A DNA stretch of 64,000 nucleotides. Source: Stereocaulon alpinum (taxonomy: Eukaryota > Ascomycota > Lecanoromycetes > Lecanorales > Stereocaulaceae). Positions 34,374 to 46,806 of this stretch are shown here, one piece after another. The notes below the pieces were generated by a model. It made no database searches. It saw only the letters and a program-made list of their open reading frames with translations, and was not told the DNA's origin. Each line of letters opens with the position of its first letter. Position 1 is the stretch's first letter. The DNA lies in contig JAEUBA010000001.1 of assembly GCA_018257865.1 (NCBI GenBank), positions 1,240,001 to 1,304,000 on the forward strand. The letters run 5' to 3'. Both the position numbers and the translations under genes were made by a program.

Positions 34374-35399
34374 GATATCTGTTCCGGATACGAATGTATG
34401 CTTCGAATCACAATGTCCCGCAAATCGAGGATAGTGTAGGAGAAGCACAGTCAGGTCAGAATTGTGCTGGGCGGTAAGCGGCAAGGGAGTGGATTTCAGC
34501 CGGCTGAAAGCAGAAATGAGGGTCGTAAGAGGAAGTTGCACTGGCTCTTTTCGATCAAGAAAGAGTAGTTCTATTGCGCTCTGTAAGGCTCATGAACGCT
34601 TGCATGCTGACATTTGTACAGGAGTGTACTACAATGGAAGGAAGGAAGGGTTGGTATTTGGCATATGAGGGGAAGGATTGATTGGGCGTATGGTGCATTT
34701 CACGGGCTGGCGAATGGCGATTAAGTTTGCCAAGACCTGCATGTTCCCGCAGCCCAACCTCTCGCAGCCAAAGCGGTCTTAGCTCCGTTTGATGGCTTCA
34801 ACCATTTTGTATGATCTAGTATCTGAATTCTACGTTACATGATCCGTGAGTCGCCCTTTTAAAGGGTATGCTTCACGAGCTTCTCGAGTCTAGGGATCAT
34901 ATGAAGGCACAGTAGAACAGATGTAGACATAGAATTATCAAAGTTTTCGCTCGTCATCAAAGTCTGACGAGCACAGATATCATTTGCGGAGCCCTGATAA
35001 CACTAGTGGCCCACCATTTAGGGAAAGGTACCTTAGGTTAGCTCTTTCTCTCTTCGTTTTCTGATAATCGTTCACTGTGTAGCAAACCACCTCTTCGCTT
35101 GCTCGTTCCTTGTTCCTTGTTCCTTTGGATCAATTTTCTATGTCATTGCTCTCATCAACCTTGAGCCACTCCTCTCGTTACGCATCGAGCGCTCCCATTG
35201 GTGGACACGCAATCGTTTCACTCGTTTCATTCAGGGAACCACTAGTACTCACTCGCCCGGGGGCTCCGCTAATGCTCCATCCTTGAGATACATTAATTTC
35301 ACAACCTCCTGGGCCTCAATGAAGGCGTCCGCTCGTTAACTTGGGAGGAATTAAGGAAGCGATACGTGTTGGAGATATAAGAGACAACAGCTTGTCATA
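34374..35399. promoter_or_regulatory. 1-kb divergent promoter region
   Basis: Between the Whi5-like gene (-) and the zincin-jacalin gene (+). It is longer than most divergent spacers in the window, consistent with regulated genes. The stretch near 35100 has short direct repeats of TTCCTTG. No other feature. Confidence 0.4.
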
Positions 35400-38017
35400 A
35401 TGCCATTCTTTAAGGAACTCCGGCGCAGGAAAACCGGCTTGAAACAAGACAAGTCTCAGGACAGTTCTACAGACTCGAACTCCAACGACTCCAATGGCAC
35501 TGTTCCTCCCAGCAAATCCTCTTCCACTTTGAACTCAGTCTACGGCTCCTCTACAACTACACCCCCATCCTCAATACAACCACACCAGTCTACGCCCACC
35601 CTCCCCAAGAGCAAGTCAGCGACTACGATGGCTTCGTTGCCTCAGAGGCCAATGCCTTTAAATGGGACGAGTAATAGGAGTAGCTACATTGTGCGTCTAG
35701 CCGCCCTCCAGCTTGGACCTTTTGTGAACGTGCGACTGCAGAAGCTTAAAAAGTGGTGCTGACTTGGTTGTGCAGCAGGGACTGAGCGCCCCTTCCATCA
35801 ACGGGACTATCACGCCCAAGATGCCCACGTCAGCCTTTGCGCCACGGATAGTATCGATCTCTAATAATTCTTGGGTGGGTAACGCTAGACGCTACACAGG
35901 CCAGCTCGAGAAGCCACGCTAACGCTTGGATAGGTACACCAAAAGGTGCTTCTCGTATACGGTCAAATAGGCGAGCCTTCGGAGAAAATGCTTGACGGCA
36001 TTCTGACTGTCTCCCACCATCAGGACAATTTCCCAGCGACAGTGTGGCCTGTCAGCGATTCCCACTTCAAAGCTTTGGTCCATCTGACCCCCGGCCCAAA
36101 CCACTTACGCTTCGACTTCTCGTCTCCAAAAGTAGCGTCCAACAACTCATCCCTACCAGCGCATTCCACTTATATGAGCATTAATTTCCTACCTCTGATC
36201 AATTCGCCGCCCCTACAGCTCGTCATACTTCTAGGAAAGGACTCACCAGCAACTTTTGATGCTGTGCCAGAAAGGAAGCAACGGGAAGGCAATGACCTTG
36301 GTACTGCGATTCGGAAATTCCGGATGGCTGCATATCTGTGGCAGGCTTTTACTGGCGAACAGATGTTTCGTCACTCCTTTGGTAGAAGATGTTTCCGGTT
36401 CGAAGAGGAATGGCAAACCGGTTCTCTGACCTTTCGAGACCAAGAGGTAGGCCAAATGAGGAACGAAGCAAAAGTCCATGTAATCAGATCGGATAAGACT
36501 GTCAGAGAACTCAGGGACCTTGACATCGCACAACAAGGCAATAACGCGACTCGTAAAGGCGAATTATACACCATTGCGATGGAAGCTGTGAAGGCATACT
36601 TTAAGCCCGTAAAGGGGCAAAAGCAGTACATATCATTACTGCTTCTTGATTCACATTGGGACACCAAGGCGAAGACGATTACCGGTCATGCGGGGCTGGG
36701 CGGCGGCTCTGGAGAAGTTCAACTTGCTATATTCGGCTCGCAAGCTCTACAAAGCTACCCTACATGCATCGAGGAAGTAGTGCCTGCTTTCTCGGATTGC
36801 ACTAGAACCAACACTAGTTTTGTTGCCAACGATTGCAATGAGTCGGGAAGTAATTGGGAGGCAGCGAACATCGGCATCGGCGCACATCTCCATGAGACTG
36901 GCCATCTATTTGGCTGCCCTCATCAAGAATCTGGTATCATGCTTCGAGACTACGTGCGCTTCAATCGAACTTTTCTTTGCAGGGAGCCATACTCGACGAG
37001 AACTAAATCACCTGGCCTTCGGCTCTGCCTGCCAAAAGACGAGTGTGGATGGCATAGACTCGATGCATTACGATTCAAGAATCATCCATGCTTCCAGTTG
37101 CCGACCGACGCACCCCTGAAATCCGACGACAGCGTTCAGATTTGGCCTGCTGACAATGGAAAGGTTATTATTACTGCTCCTACAGGAATCGCTTTCATAG
37201 AAATATTCAGCAACGGAGATGACATATGCCATACTTGGATTGAATACTGTAATGGCGATGCTCAGTCTGCAGGGCCTCCACGCCAAGTTGTGCTGACCGA
37301 ATCTGATCTGAAAGCTCGTCTGCCAGAGGACACGAAGGCTAAGAAGCTGAGGATCAAGGCTCACTCAGTCGGGCAAGGATCTCAGGAGGTTGATGACTTC
37401 GCGTTGCTTGTCAAATCAAAGAACAACACCATAAAGCTTCCCAATGGTCAATCTGGGTTCAAAGGCTGCAGACTCGGCGAATCGCGGCTGGAAGGGAGTC
37501 AACCCGAACAGGTTATCTTAGAGACCGCGCACATACAGACCAAGCTACTCACGTCGATCAAGATATATCATGGCTTTGCGTTGGACGGCCTAGAGTTTTG
37601 TTATGAGGACTCGACCAGTCAACTTTTTGGGAAGAAGGGAGGCACGCCAGGTGGAAGCGAGTTCAACTTCGGTATGCCTCGCTAAATAATGTCTTTTTGC
37701 ATTGAATGATACTGACATTGCTTTAGACACGAGGCGCGGCGAGATCTTAACGGGTTTTCATCTACGAGCCGGACTCTGGATCGACGGCATAGAGATCATG
37801 ACAAGTTTAGGGAGAAAGTCTGGCGTTTACGGAAATCCTACTGGCGGATCAGAGTTCGTCTTGCTTGCCTTTTGACTGGATGCTGTACCGAGCACTTTTG
37901 CTGACTTATCTCACTCACAGTCACACCTTGATGCCACCTCGAGGATACAGCATTGCAGGCGTTTCGGGCTCATGTGGCCAGTGGGTGGACGGCTTTTCGC
38001 TCATCATCACACGATAA
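35400..38017 (+). CDS. zinc metalloproteinase with C-terminal jacalin-like lectin domain
   Basis: Homolog of yeast YIL108W, a putative zincin. Five exons, join(35400..35690, 35779..35874, 35934..37671, 37727..37853, 37921..38017), give 782 residues. Order: a Ser/Thr-rich N-terminus (STDSNSNDSNGTVPPSKSSS), a beta-rich region (HQKVLLVYGQIGEPSEKML), then the peptidase part with the HExxH zinc site HETGHLFGCPHQESGIMLRD. The last 170 residues are jacalin-like: SGFKGCRLGESRLEG, KKGGTPGGSEFNFDTRRGEI and a closing GYSIAGVSGSCGQWVDGFS. No signal peptide is seen, so an intracellular location is likely. The second exon has a tandem CAGCAG acceptor (one optional residue). The fourth donor is GTTCGT. Confidence 0.9.
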
Positions 38018-40467
38018 TCATCTACTTAGAGGCATTGATGGTACTCATCTTTCTCGGACATTCATTGCATCTACTCCGTGCAATCGTTTCCTTCAACATT
38101 TCGATCTTCTAATGTCACAAATGCATGCATTTGGTGGATGGTTGCCCTCATAACAGCGCATTGGGCGGGATGAACATGATCGTATCAGCATCGCCAGCCG
38201 GGTCTACGCGGGTCTGGGGTTGAAGTATAGCGGTATATACACCATCGCACGTACATAGCTTGATGGATCGTCGCTGTGAAAGATAGTCTTTACAGCGGAA
38301 CATTACGAAGATACAACTGGTGGTGAAGTGATAGTAGATGGCCAAGCATTGAAGCTTAGAACACTTAATGAACAAGTCTTGATAGCGGAACGAGATATGC
38401 GATGTGCTTGGCGATGTTTGTATTTGATCCAAAGATTTCGGCATTGCTAACTTTACAGGCTCTACCATCTATGCTCGCGTTTGGATGATACAGGAATATC
38501 CGAGGGAATCAAACCCCTCAGTGGAGACAATTGTGCGACACAAGGAGGCTTGGTGTAGAATTCCAAGGGTACTAGGCCACGTAGTAGGTCAGATACACGC
38601 TCTTTGCGAAATCCAGAGTGCGCAGTTCTTGGCTTCACTAGAAGTTGAGACAAAGCTGCGAAGTAGCTACTAAGTAAAATACTTTGAGTTTGAATTGACT
38701 CGATGAAGACTTGATGAGGTGTCGTTGCCACCACATGAGAGTAGTAAGGTAGTGCTTGTTGCCAATGCTCAATCATCCTTCATCTCCTTGTACAACCATC
38801 AGCACTACCAATCGGTAGAGCCGCAAAGGGTAGTAGTGTGAAGGACCCTCGGAAGATCGTCATGCAAAGCATCACACAGCATTGGATTGAATGGGGGCCG
38901 GAATACCGAGATGCGCGCGCGCGCACTGATACCCCTTACCGCACAACGTCGTCATCAAAGCATCACCCCCCCCCGTGCTGTCCGCCTAGCCCCGAAGAAA
39001 CGAATCGTCACCAAGATCAGCGCAGTAAGTTACGTAGCAGCAGCAGCAAAGCACAAGCCTCAAAGATCAACAGTGGCGATCCAACGGTCGCGCTAAGAAG
39101 CCTGGGCATCTGGGCTCTCTGAGAGACGAAAGTACCTTAGGTACGTAGATCACAGTGCAAGGATCCGAGCACAGCCACACTTTTCCGCGTAACTTAGTTC
39201 GGTTTAGGGTAGAACTACTACCGTATGGGAGCTTGAGGAGCAATCGCCGATCCGCTTTTCCTTTTTCCTCACCATGGCAAAGATTCGAATTCCGCATGCC
39301 ATTCCTTTTTAGACCCCGCTGCCTTCGGATCCGAGATGTTGCACACTCGCTCAGGGTCCCCTTTTTTCAGCCACAGGAGTAAGGGGGGGTGGGAAGGGGG
39401 CTAGATGTGGCTATTCGCTTTTTTCTTTTGGTTCCCCGGAGATGCAGAGGTTGTCGCGTACCTTTGGAACTGTTTAGTCGCATTTGGAAGTCATTGGACT
39501 TATTCGGCAGGAATGATGGAATGGTATCGCTTTTGCCTGTTAATTTCTTATGCGAGGTATCGGACGACGGACGACGGATGTATCACCGGGGTCTTGGCCG
39601 GATCACCTCCCTCTCCCTGGCATGTGTGATGTGTGAAGGCATCAGGTGATTACCTCCCGTATGGAAGGAAGCATGTTCGTGTGCGGGGTTTTCCGTGCAA
39701 TTCTCAACTTGTACAACGAGTCGTGGCTTGCCTTGGAGGTTTCGGATTGTTGCTAAAGTTACCTTAGGGCCGCCAGGTGACTGATTGCCAACTACGTAAG
39801 GTGCCTCTCTTCCGCAACCCTACCCTAGCGTCCTTTCTCGGCCATGGCGTAAGTTGTCTGGAGATCAGCGAATAAACTCTCATACGGCACAGCAACAAGG
39901 TAACGTGATGTAAACTGCTTAGAGCATGTTTTGATTGGTTCAACTCTCTTTCAAATGGCCACGTCGATAGCCGACCGCTGGCATCAGGGGTATCTTGAAA
40001 CATCCAATGAGAATTAAATCACTTTGCAACAAAGAAAATATTGCAAGAGTGGTGAATCCGCTATGTAGATACATTATTGTGTACGTGTCAATATTATCCA
40101 CTACCAGTGGTATGACGAAGAGAAATACTGGGAATATGCCTGCCGTGTACTTCATCACTCAAGGACTCGTGTATTGTCCTATGCCGAATGCTGGGGTATC
40201 TGATAAATTGCAAATAGCACTGAATGTTTTCCTTCTAAGGCGATTGGTAGCGGGTGGATGCAACCCCCCTCAGTAAAATGTCGTGCTTTCTGGCAATGCC
40301 AGTGGTGTATTTCATTCGAACTTTCCGTCTACCTTCCCTGGTATGACAAGATCGATAAAGGGGTAAAAAAGAGTGTAGGGCGTGAGCGAATTATCTCTTG
40401 TCGTAAAGGCCGTAACAATCGAACGGGGGTATCATGGTGAAGTCGATGCAAGAATGTGCCACACATC
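38018..40467. other. 2.4-kb gene-poor gap
   Basis: Convergent spacer after the zincin gene and before the 3' end of the CP2 gene. It holds only short frames without family resemblance, a small CG-alternating tract near 38911 and C- and T-homopolymer runs near 38967 and 39360. No RNA gene or transposon ends recognised. Unusually long for two 3' flanks. Confidence 0.4.
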
Positions 40468-43137
40468 CTAGAATACAAGTCTCATCTCCAACGCCTTCGT
40501 AATGGCGTTCTTCGTCAATGTTTCGCTGGCTCGAGGAGTGCTGGCTCCCGAGCCTGCTTCCTGCTTCAGATTTGAATTTGACTCCACTTCTACAAATTCA
40601 ACAATCATGTCCTGGCCCTCGGGCAGTTCTCGGACAACCTCGTCATCTACCACCACCTTGAGACCTTTGGGAGTGATCCGTAGAGTGTGCGTAACCTGCG
40701 CTGGTTGTACTCCGCATTTCGTAGCAATGTTTGTAATGAGATCTCGGACAGTTCTTTCCATGAGATAGACAGCCCTGTAATAGTCGTTCTGAGGAACATT
40801 GCCCGGAATCTTGATGAGCACGTAAAAGCAGGCGATAGGCTTGCTAGGTCGTTCGCGGGGAGCTTTGTAGGCAGGATCGACTCCAAAAGCCTCGATCCAG
40901 CCTGGTAGTGAGTCGTCGGTGGCGCGTCCTGTTGGAACTTTGACGGCCGAATTTGAAAAACTCGAGAAGTTCGTGCTCGGAAAGTGAGTAAGATGCGCCC
41001 AGTCGTTGTGCAAATGCTCACTGGAATGGAAAGGCGTCGGTTTCTGGAAAGCAGACTGTTCATTAGGCCGTGGATCAGAAGGCATTGAACGTGAGCTCGG
41101 CGAAGGCGAGACATGGCAAGAGTTGGATGGTGTTGACTCGCTGTTCGTTTTTCGGTCCCACGACGTTCTTCGATCCAACTCACTGATCTTCGTTAAATCT
41201 GTGGGTTCTCCAGGTAATGAGACTGGAAAAACATCTGGATCGTCTTGTTCATATCCTTTCAGGTAAAGCACACTGACTGGACGGGTAGAAGTAAACATGT
41301 CTTGCATCGTTGCAAGTTTCATGTGAAGGTCTTCTTCGACAGCAGGCCGGCCACTGGAGCCTTGGGATGAGACGGACCACGATCTCTTGTGCTTTTGAAC
41401 TTTGCCGGGTCGGTGACTGCCGCCTTTGTCGGCGCCGCTTCTCTTCCGCTTGCCAACCTCCTTTACGCCATTTTCGACCTGGGTGATTTGCTGCTTCAGC
41501 TTGTCGATTGTCTTTTTGATGTGAGCCACGTCATTAGAAAGTTTGCGCTCAGCGCCATGGTCTCGGAAAAGTTTGACTTTGCAAAAACACACTTCTGAGA
41601 CCGGTCCTGGCGGTGAGTCGGGGGTGCCTGATGAGATGATCTCGGTTTTGGCGCAGAGTCGGACGGGAATCCCTTTCACCCCTTTGGAATGACTGAAGTC
41701 TGTTGACAAGAAATTGAAGCGAACAGCCACTGAGCACTCGGCTGTAGTCGAGCCCGAAGATGGCGTCCAAGTAACAGAGAAGCAGTCGAAAGAGGCAGCT
41801 TCTAACTCAACACGCGGCCGCTTGGTTTCCTCGTCGCCCCCTTGATTCGGATCGACGTACTCGACTGCCTGAAGCTTTCCACCCCGTTGGTGAGCTTCAG
41901 CCAGACCTCGGCCCTCCTTCCAAAGCTGCCAACACGCGGACGGTCGCTGCCGTTGCTGCTCGTCTTCGAATGAGATTCGAATGACTGTTCGATACTTTAC
42001 AGGACCTGGCGCAAGGCCAAGACCCATACTGTCGCAAATGGAAACTGCGTAAGCTTGACCTTTGTTGAGATAGGTGACTGGGATTTCATCGGAGTGTTTG
42101 ATCATTGCTGTTGGTGCGTTGAGCGTCACTTGATAGCGAAACCTGCCAAACATCGTATTAGCAAACATAATCTAACAAGGCAATTGTTCAAAATACTCAC
42201 TTCTCCATAGGCTGCATTGATGGCGCAGGCACATTATCAAATGTCCTGGCAGAGTACCCGGCATAATGTGAATCCCTGTGCGACTCCGAGTCCATGGCGA
42301 GCTTCTCGTTGGGCAAACCACTCTGTTGAGGGTTCATCGTCTCATAGCCCGAGTCTCGATGCACAAAGGAGCTAGGCGCATAGGATTCTTGCTGTGCGAA
42401 AGGGTTCGAGTTCTGGAATGTCTGCGTGTGTAGTAGATGAGGGTGGAAGCCATGTATGTCGACTGCGGATGCTGGGTTGGTGTGGCCTTCAGACGCAGAC
42501 ATGGAGAGAGGCGTTCCCAGATGGAACCCCATGCCTGGAGTGTGAAGGTCTCCCGCTTGATTGTGGAACACGGCGTTCATTCCACCTGTAGGCGTAGGTG
42601 TGAAGTCTCCAGAATGCTGATTTGCGAATGCGGTGAAAGCATACGAATTGGTGTCGAGCATTGACGGGGTAAATCTCCAGTGATCTGAATCCCCCAGGCC
42701 GGACTCGTGATCTTTGGCTCCATCGTGATCGCCAAAAGGTCTGCAGCCGAATGGAAGGTGGTTAGTTCGTTTGTCCATTACAGTTCAGCAAGAATAACCC
42801 AACATGTAAAGAAAGTAAACAAAAAAGTTCCCGCGCAAAGCGCAGGTCCAAAAGGCTAAGATGTTTGAGAATTGAGATATAGCGAATGAAATCAATTGTC
42901 GCACCTCTGATCCATGGCTGTGTCGATTGCAGTGGTGGTGAGAGAAGTAGTGGATTCAGTCGTTGCTGCCGATGAGGGGACGCTCGTTGTGCCAGGCCCT
43001 ACGTTGGGGAATTTTTGCTTGAAGACAACATAGAGCTCGTCGGTAGGTTTCTGCGAGTTCTTGCTGTTGATGGGATCAGTATGTTGAGAGTAGGTGTGGC
43101 TAATGTAATGGAAGGGTAGTTACCGATTACGAAACAT
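40468..43137 (-). CDS. CP2/grainyhead-type transcription factor
   Basis: Four exons, complement(40468..42142, 42201..42740, 42905..43063, 43124..43137), give 795 residues. The first exon is 14 nt and encodes MFRN plus two bases of the next codon; it joins to RKNSQKPTDELYVVFKQKFP. The N-terminal third is disordered, with FGDHDG and DSDHWRFTPSMLDTNSYAF. The CP2 DNA-binding domain follows: FRYQVTLNAPTAMIKHSDEI, YLNKGQAYAVSICDS, VKYRTVIRISFEDEQQR and SSGSTTAECSVAVRFNFLST. The C-terminal part has a basic stretch (GKRKRSGADKGGSHRPGK), a Ser/Pro region and a final ordered module (ACFYVLIKIPGNVPQNDYY). In Neurospora the homolog affects conidial separation and cell-wall remodelling genes. Confidence 0.93.
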
Positions 43138-46100
43138 TGCCACAAGTGACTTTTAGCTGAAGCAGTAGTACTTATGTGAAGTGTGTCGCATGCATGTAGC
43201 TGGGCTGAATGTTTGAAGAAGAGAAGTGGCTGAGTCGGACGTTTTTAGATATTGCAGGTCGTAACCCGAAGGGGGAGCTTGACGATACGAGGAAGGGTTG
43301 ATGTGCATTAGAATTTAGAAGGGTGGGTAGCTACTGGGGGATAATAATCAGAAGGGGAGCGATCCAGCGCGAACCCGAGAGAGTTTGATAGGCTCTGGGA
43401 AGATGGGGATAGCCTTGACGTGTATTGAGGATGTGGAAGTATTAAAAGCAATTGGGTCGTGGCGCCAATTGGACATGACAAGGGTGGACAAGGGTAGACA
43501 AGGATGGGGATGGGGAGACCCATGTTCTTCGCAACGGTGGCCCTGAGGCTTGAAAATGGAATAAGTCAGGTTAGAGATGATGAACTCAATGGTGAATCCC
43601 GCGCGTCGGGCGGCCATGGTCCCTAGGTAGACTGCCGAGAACTGCCTAGACTGCCTAGGCCCCATAAGATGCTTCTCGGGACAAATGTGGCGTCGCTGTG
43701 CGAGTTGGCTAAGCCACGGGGCCTCCCAGGGACACGCTATCCTCCTTGACGCTAGCTTATAGTTCATCACTTCATTCGACTACCTAAGGTATGCCCTCTC
43801 ATGCAGGGCCCCACGTCAATCATTTGCCTCTCTCACTCTAATGCCCTCCGATCATCTCCTCATCTGTCTCGTCTGTCCGCGTCCGGCGCAAAAAGGAATA
43901 CGTAACCCCTTACCCATTCTCGTCTTCTGTGTGGCTCGACTCCACCCCCGATCAGCAATGAGCCACAGCTATCCTTCGTTCACGCAGAGTGGCGTTTGTT
44001 TTGTTCAAGATTGATCGAGCCGGCTTGGCGGGCAATTTTCGGTAGGTGATGTAGCGGTGATGTGGCCGGCTAGCGGAGCTTCCCCCTTCGCGGGGTACAA
44101 ATCAGATTGCCGACCTGGGAACGTGAGTGGTGAGTCTCATACTTGGCGATGATGATAATAATACAGGCAGCTACGGCTTGATGATGATCATGGAGGAGAT
44201 TTCTCTGTAACTACGTAGCAATCAACAGCTGCTTCACCAGATCTTTCTCGGTCAACTTGGTTGTCGTGGGACTACCGTATGCGTACTGGAGTCTCTGCCA
44301 GACCGGGAACTAATTACTACCCTTGGAGCCTCCTTCTTCAACACTCTTCTTGCCCTTTGTCCGCTACCCTCGCGCACGATCCCTCCGATACACTTTCCCC
44401 GGTAGCCGGTGGTAGGTAAAACCAGACGACGTATAACGGCTCGTAGCATCTATGGTAGTCGAAGCCATGAAAGTCATCTGACTCATTACTTGACCCTCAT
44501 ATCCCTAGGCGCCACAGGGGCTTCTGCCTAGATGACAAAGTGTTGCACCAGGACAGACCACCAAATTGACATCTAACCGAGATGAGGCGCTCCACATGTG
44601 TAACATCCGGCTTGCCCGTTTAAATGCGCTGTTATCCATATTTCTCTCTATCATTTGTGCATACTACTCATGGAATTCCGTGACTTGGGCATCATTGTGA
44701 AATTAGATCGCTCTAGGCGCATAAGGCAGCAACCAACCAAAGGCCCGATGGACGGCCCCTTATCGTCATTCCGAATCCTGCTGAGATAATGACAAGGAGG
44801 GCCGACAGCGACCACCCTTGATCGTTGGCGCATCTATGAAACGACTTTTCTTGCACGAACAAAATCCTTGCGCTGTCATTGCGACGTGGCGATCGTAGGG
44901 CGCACAGCCACGCGTCCTTGAATCTCATTAGGAGATACTTCAACGGCGCACTCGAGGTTTTTCCCCTTTCCAAGTCACCAGCCACAATGCCACAACACGC
45001 TAAGAGATCAGCTTTCTAGCGCCGTAGATCCCTCGCTTCACTCTCGTTTGGCTGTGGCGGTGCGTATTATGCGGCTTCGCATGGAGTGGAGAGCTGAGTG
45101 TTACGCGGCGAAGGCGGCTTCGAGGTGAGGTAGATAAAGTAACCAGCTGCCCAGCTTGTACTTTCCGTAAGGGGTAGATTTAAGTCACATGTCGGAACGT
45201 TCTGGAATCCAAATCTTCATCAGGAACCTCCCATGCCCCGTAATCTCTAGGAAAACGAGCCATGGTTTCGCGAAATTGGCAGCATCCTGGATATTGGTAG
45301 TCACTCATTCATAAACGCAGGATTCTTGCCGAACAGTGCACGGATACTGGGTAAGATTCTAATTAAGATGAATTGTGTAAAAACGCATACACAGGACACC
45401 CGTCTACCCAATCATGGCGTTTCGCTACCACCACTACTGCCACGTACCTGACCACGTGCTCGCAGTGTCTAATTGACTCTCGAGAAACACCCCATCTCGA
45501 TCACCAAGTCTTCCAGATCTCTGGAAAATATCCGATTACAACTTGGGAAGATACCAGACAACTTTGAGGGAAGATAAATGGACGTAGTGGAAACAGAGTA
45601 GGATAAGAAGAGCTAAGAACAACTGGAGAGGCATATTGGAGTAGAGCTAGCAAGACACCACAAGCTTCAGTGGTGCTGAAAGAGTATCTTTGGCACGCTT
45701 TTTCTATGACGACGATTGGTGTCTACCCCTTTTTCACTAAGGCAGTGAACGACCCGAAATTCATGGCTGTGGTTTTTCGAGAACAAAGTAAAGCTGTAGA
45801 GGTGGGAGACAACAAGTCATAATCCTAACGTTGATAAGACTTCGAATCTCAGGAAGCTTGCAGACGGTGGCTGGGGCACGCAGAATAATTGAGCTTGGAG
45901 ACAGTGAGCAGTTGTTGCTTCTTTTGTTTGAAAACAAAAGGCATTTAAAAGCTTCCATTCAGTGTTCAGTGTAGTTGGTCATTCAGAGAAGCTACAAATT
46001 CCGATGTTGATGACGATGTCACCCTTCTTCTCCAGGCAAAAGAACTTTCAAAGCCTGCGATTGATAAGTTAGGCATATGGAGGAGCCGCAGAATCGCAAA

Positions 46101-46806
46101 ACGAAACAGCCTTGGCCCTCTCCCGTGGTTGAGGAAACACTCTGGAGGGCCTGCCATCTACGAATCCTTTCGCAGACAATTGGGCTTTTGGCTCTTGGCC
46201 TCCAGCAGCAGATATATAAATGAAGGGCGAATCTGCCAATATAGAGACTGCTCCTCGTCGTTTCTCGTAGTGCAAATCTTCAATACTCGCAAACGGGTGT
46301 TAAGGAGGACAATGATTGGTATATCTCGGATCTGAATCTCGAAATCTAGTGTCCGACGCGCCGAAGATAAGTATCCTCAGATGGTACAGCAACTCAAATG
46401 CGAATGAAGATTAGCAGTTTCGAACTGTGAACATACAGTGCTATCCAATCCGGTTCTGGAAAAGCCCCACATGGGTCTGTCTGAAGACAGTATAACAAAG
46501 CAGGCTATAGCCTACTGTTAACGACGAAGTTGGTGGGTATCGGGCATTCACACTCACCGCTCAGCAAATATCCATTGACGTTAAGGTACAATGCAAGTCT
46601 TGGGGACAGAACCCGACTTCAAAAAGCGTTGAGACGTTGACTCGGACGAGAAACGGCCTTGGTAACGCACGTGATCCCCGAGAAAGGGTTCGCAACGTCA
46701 TACCCATATCTGCCAGATGCAACTGACGACCTTTCCAATGAAGAGCTGCGCTTTCTATAACCCCACGCGCCGTCACCTCTGACCTTGAAGCTGTCAGCCC
46801 GCTATC
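43138..46806. other. 3.7-kb gene-poor gap between CP2 factor and OSH genes
   Basis: The largest gap in the window, between two diverging genes. It must hold the promoters of the CP2 factor and the oxysterol-binding protein. Frames of 60-140 codons occur on both strands (for example 43348..43770 on minus), but none has domains, plausible introns or codon patterns that convince me. No tRNA or repeat ends seen. Confidence 0.4.

Noticed and set aside
42400..42420. tRNA B-box-like GGTTCGAGTTC
   Set aside because: It lies inside the CP2 coding exon, with no A box or cloverleaf-forming arms nearby. Similar hits at 58937 and 30762 failed for the same reason.
43348..43770. 140-codon minus-strand ORF upstream of the CP2 gene
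   Set aside because: No domain, no plausible start context, and Pro/Ser/His-rich composition typical of chance frames in promoter DNA.
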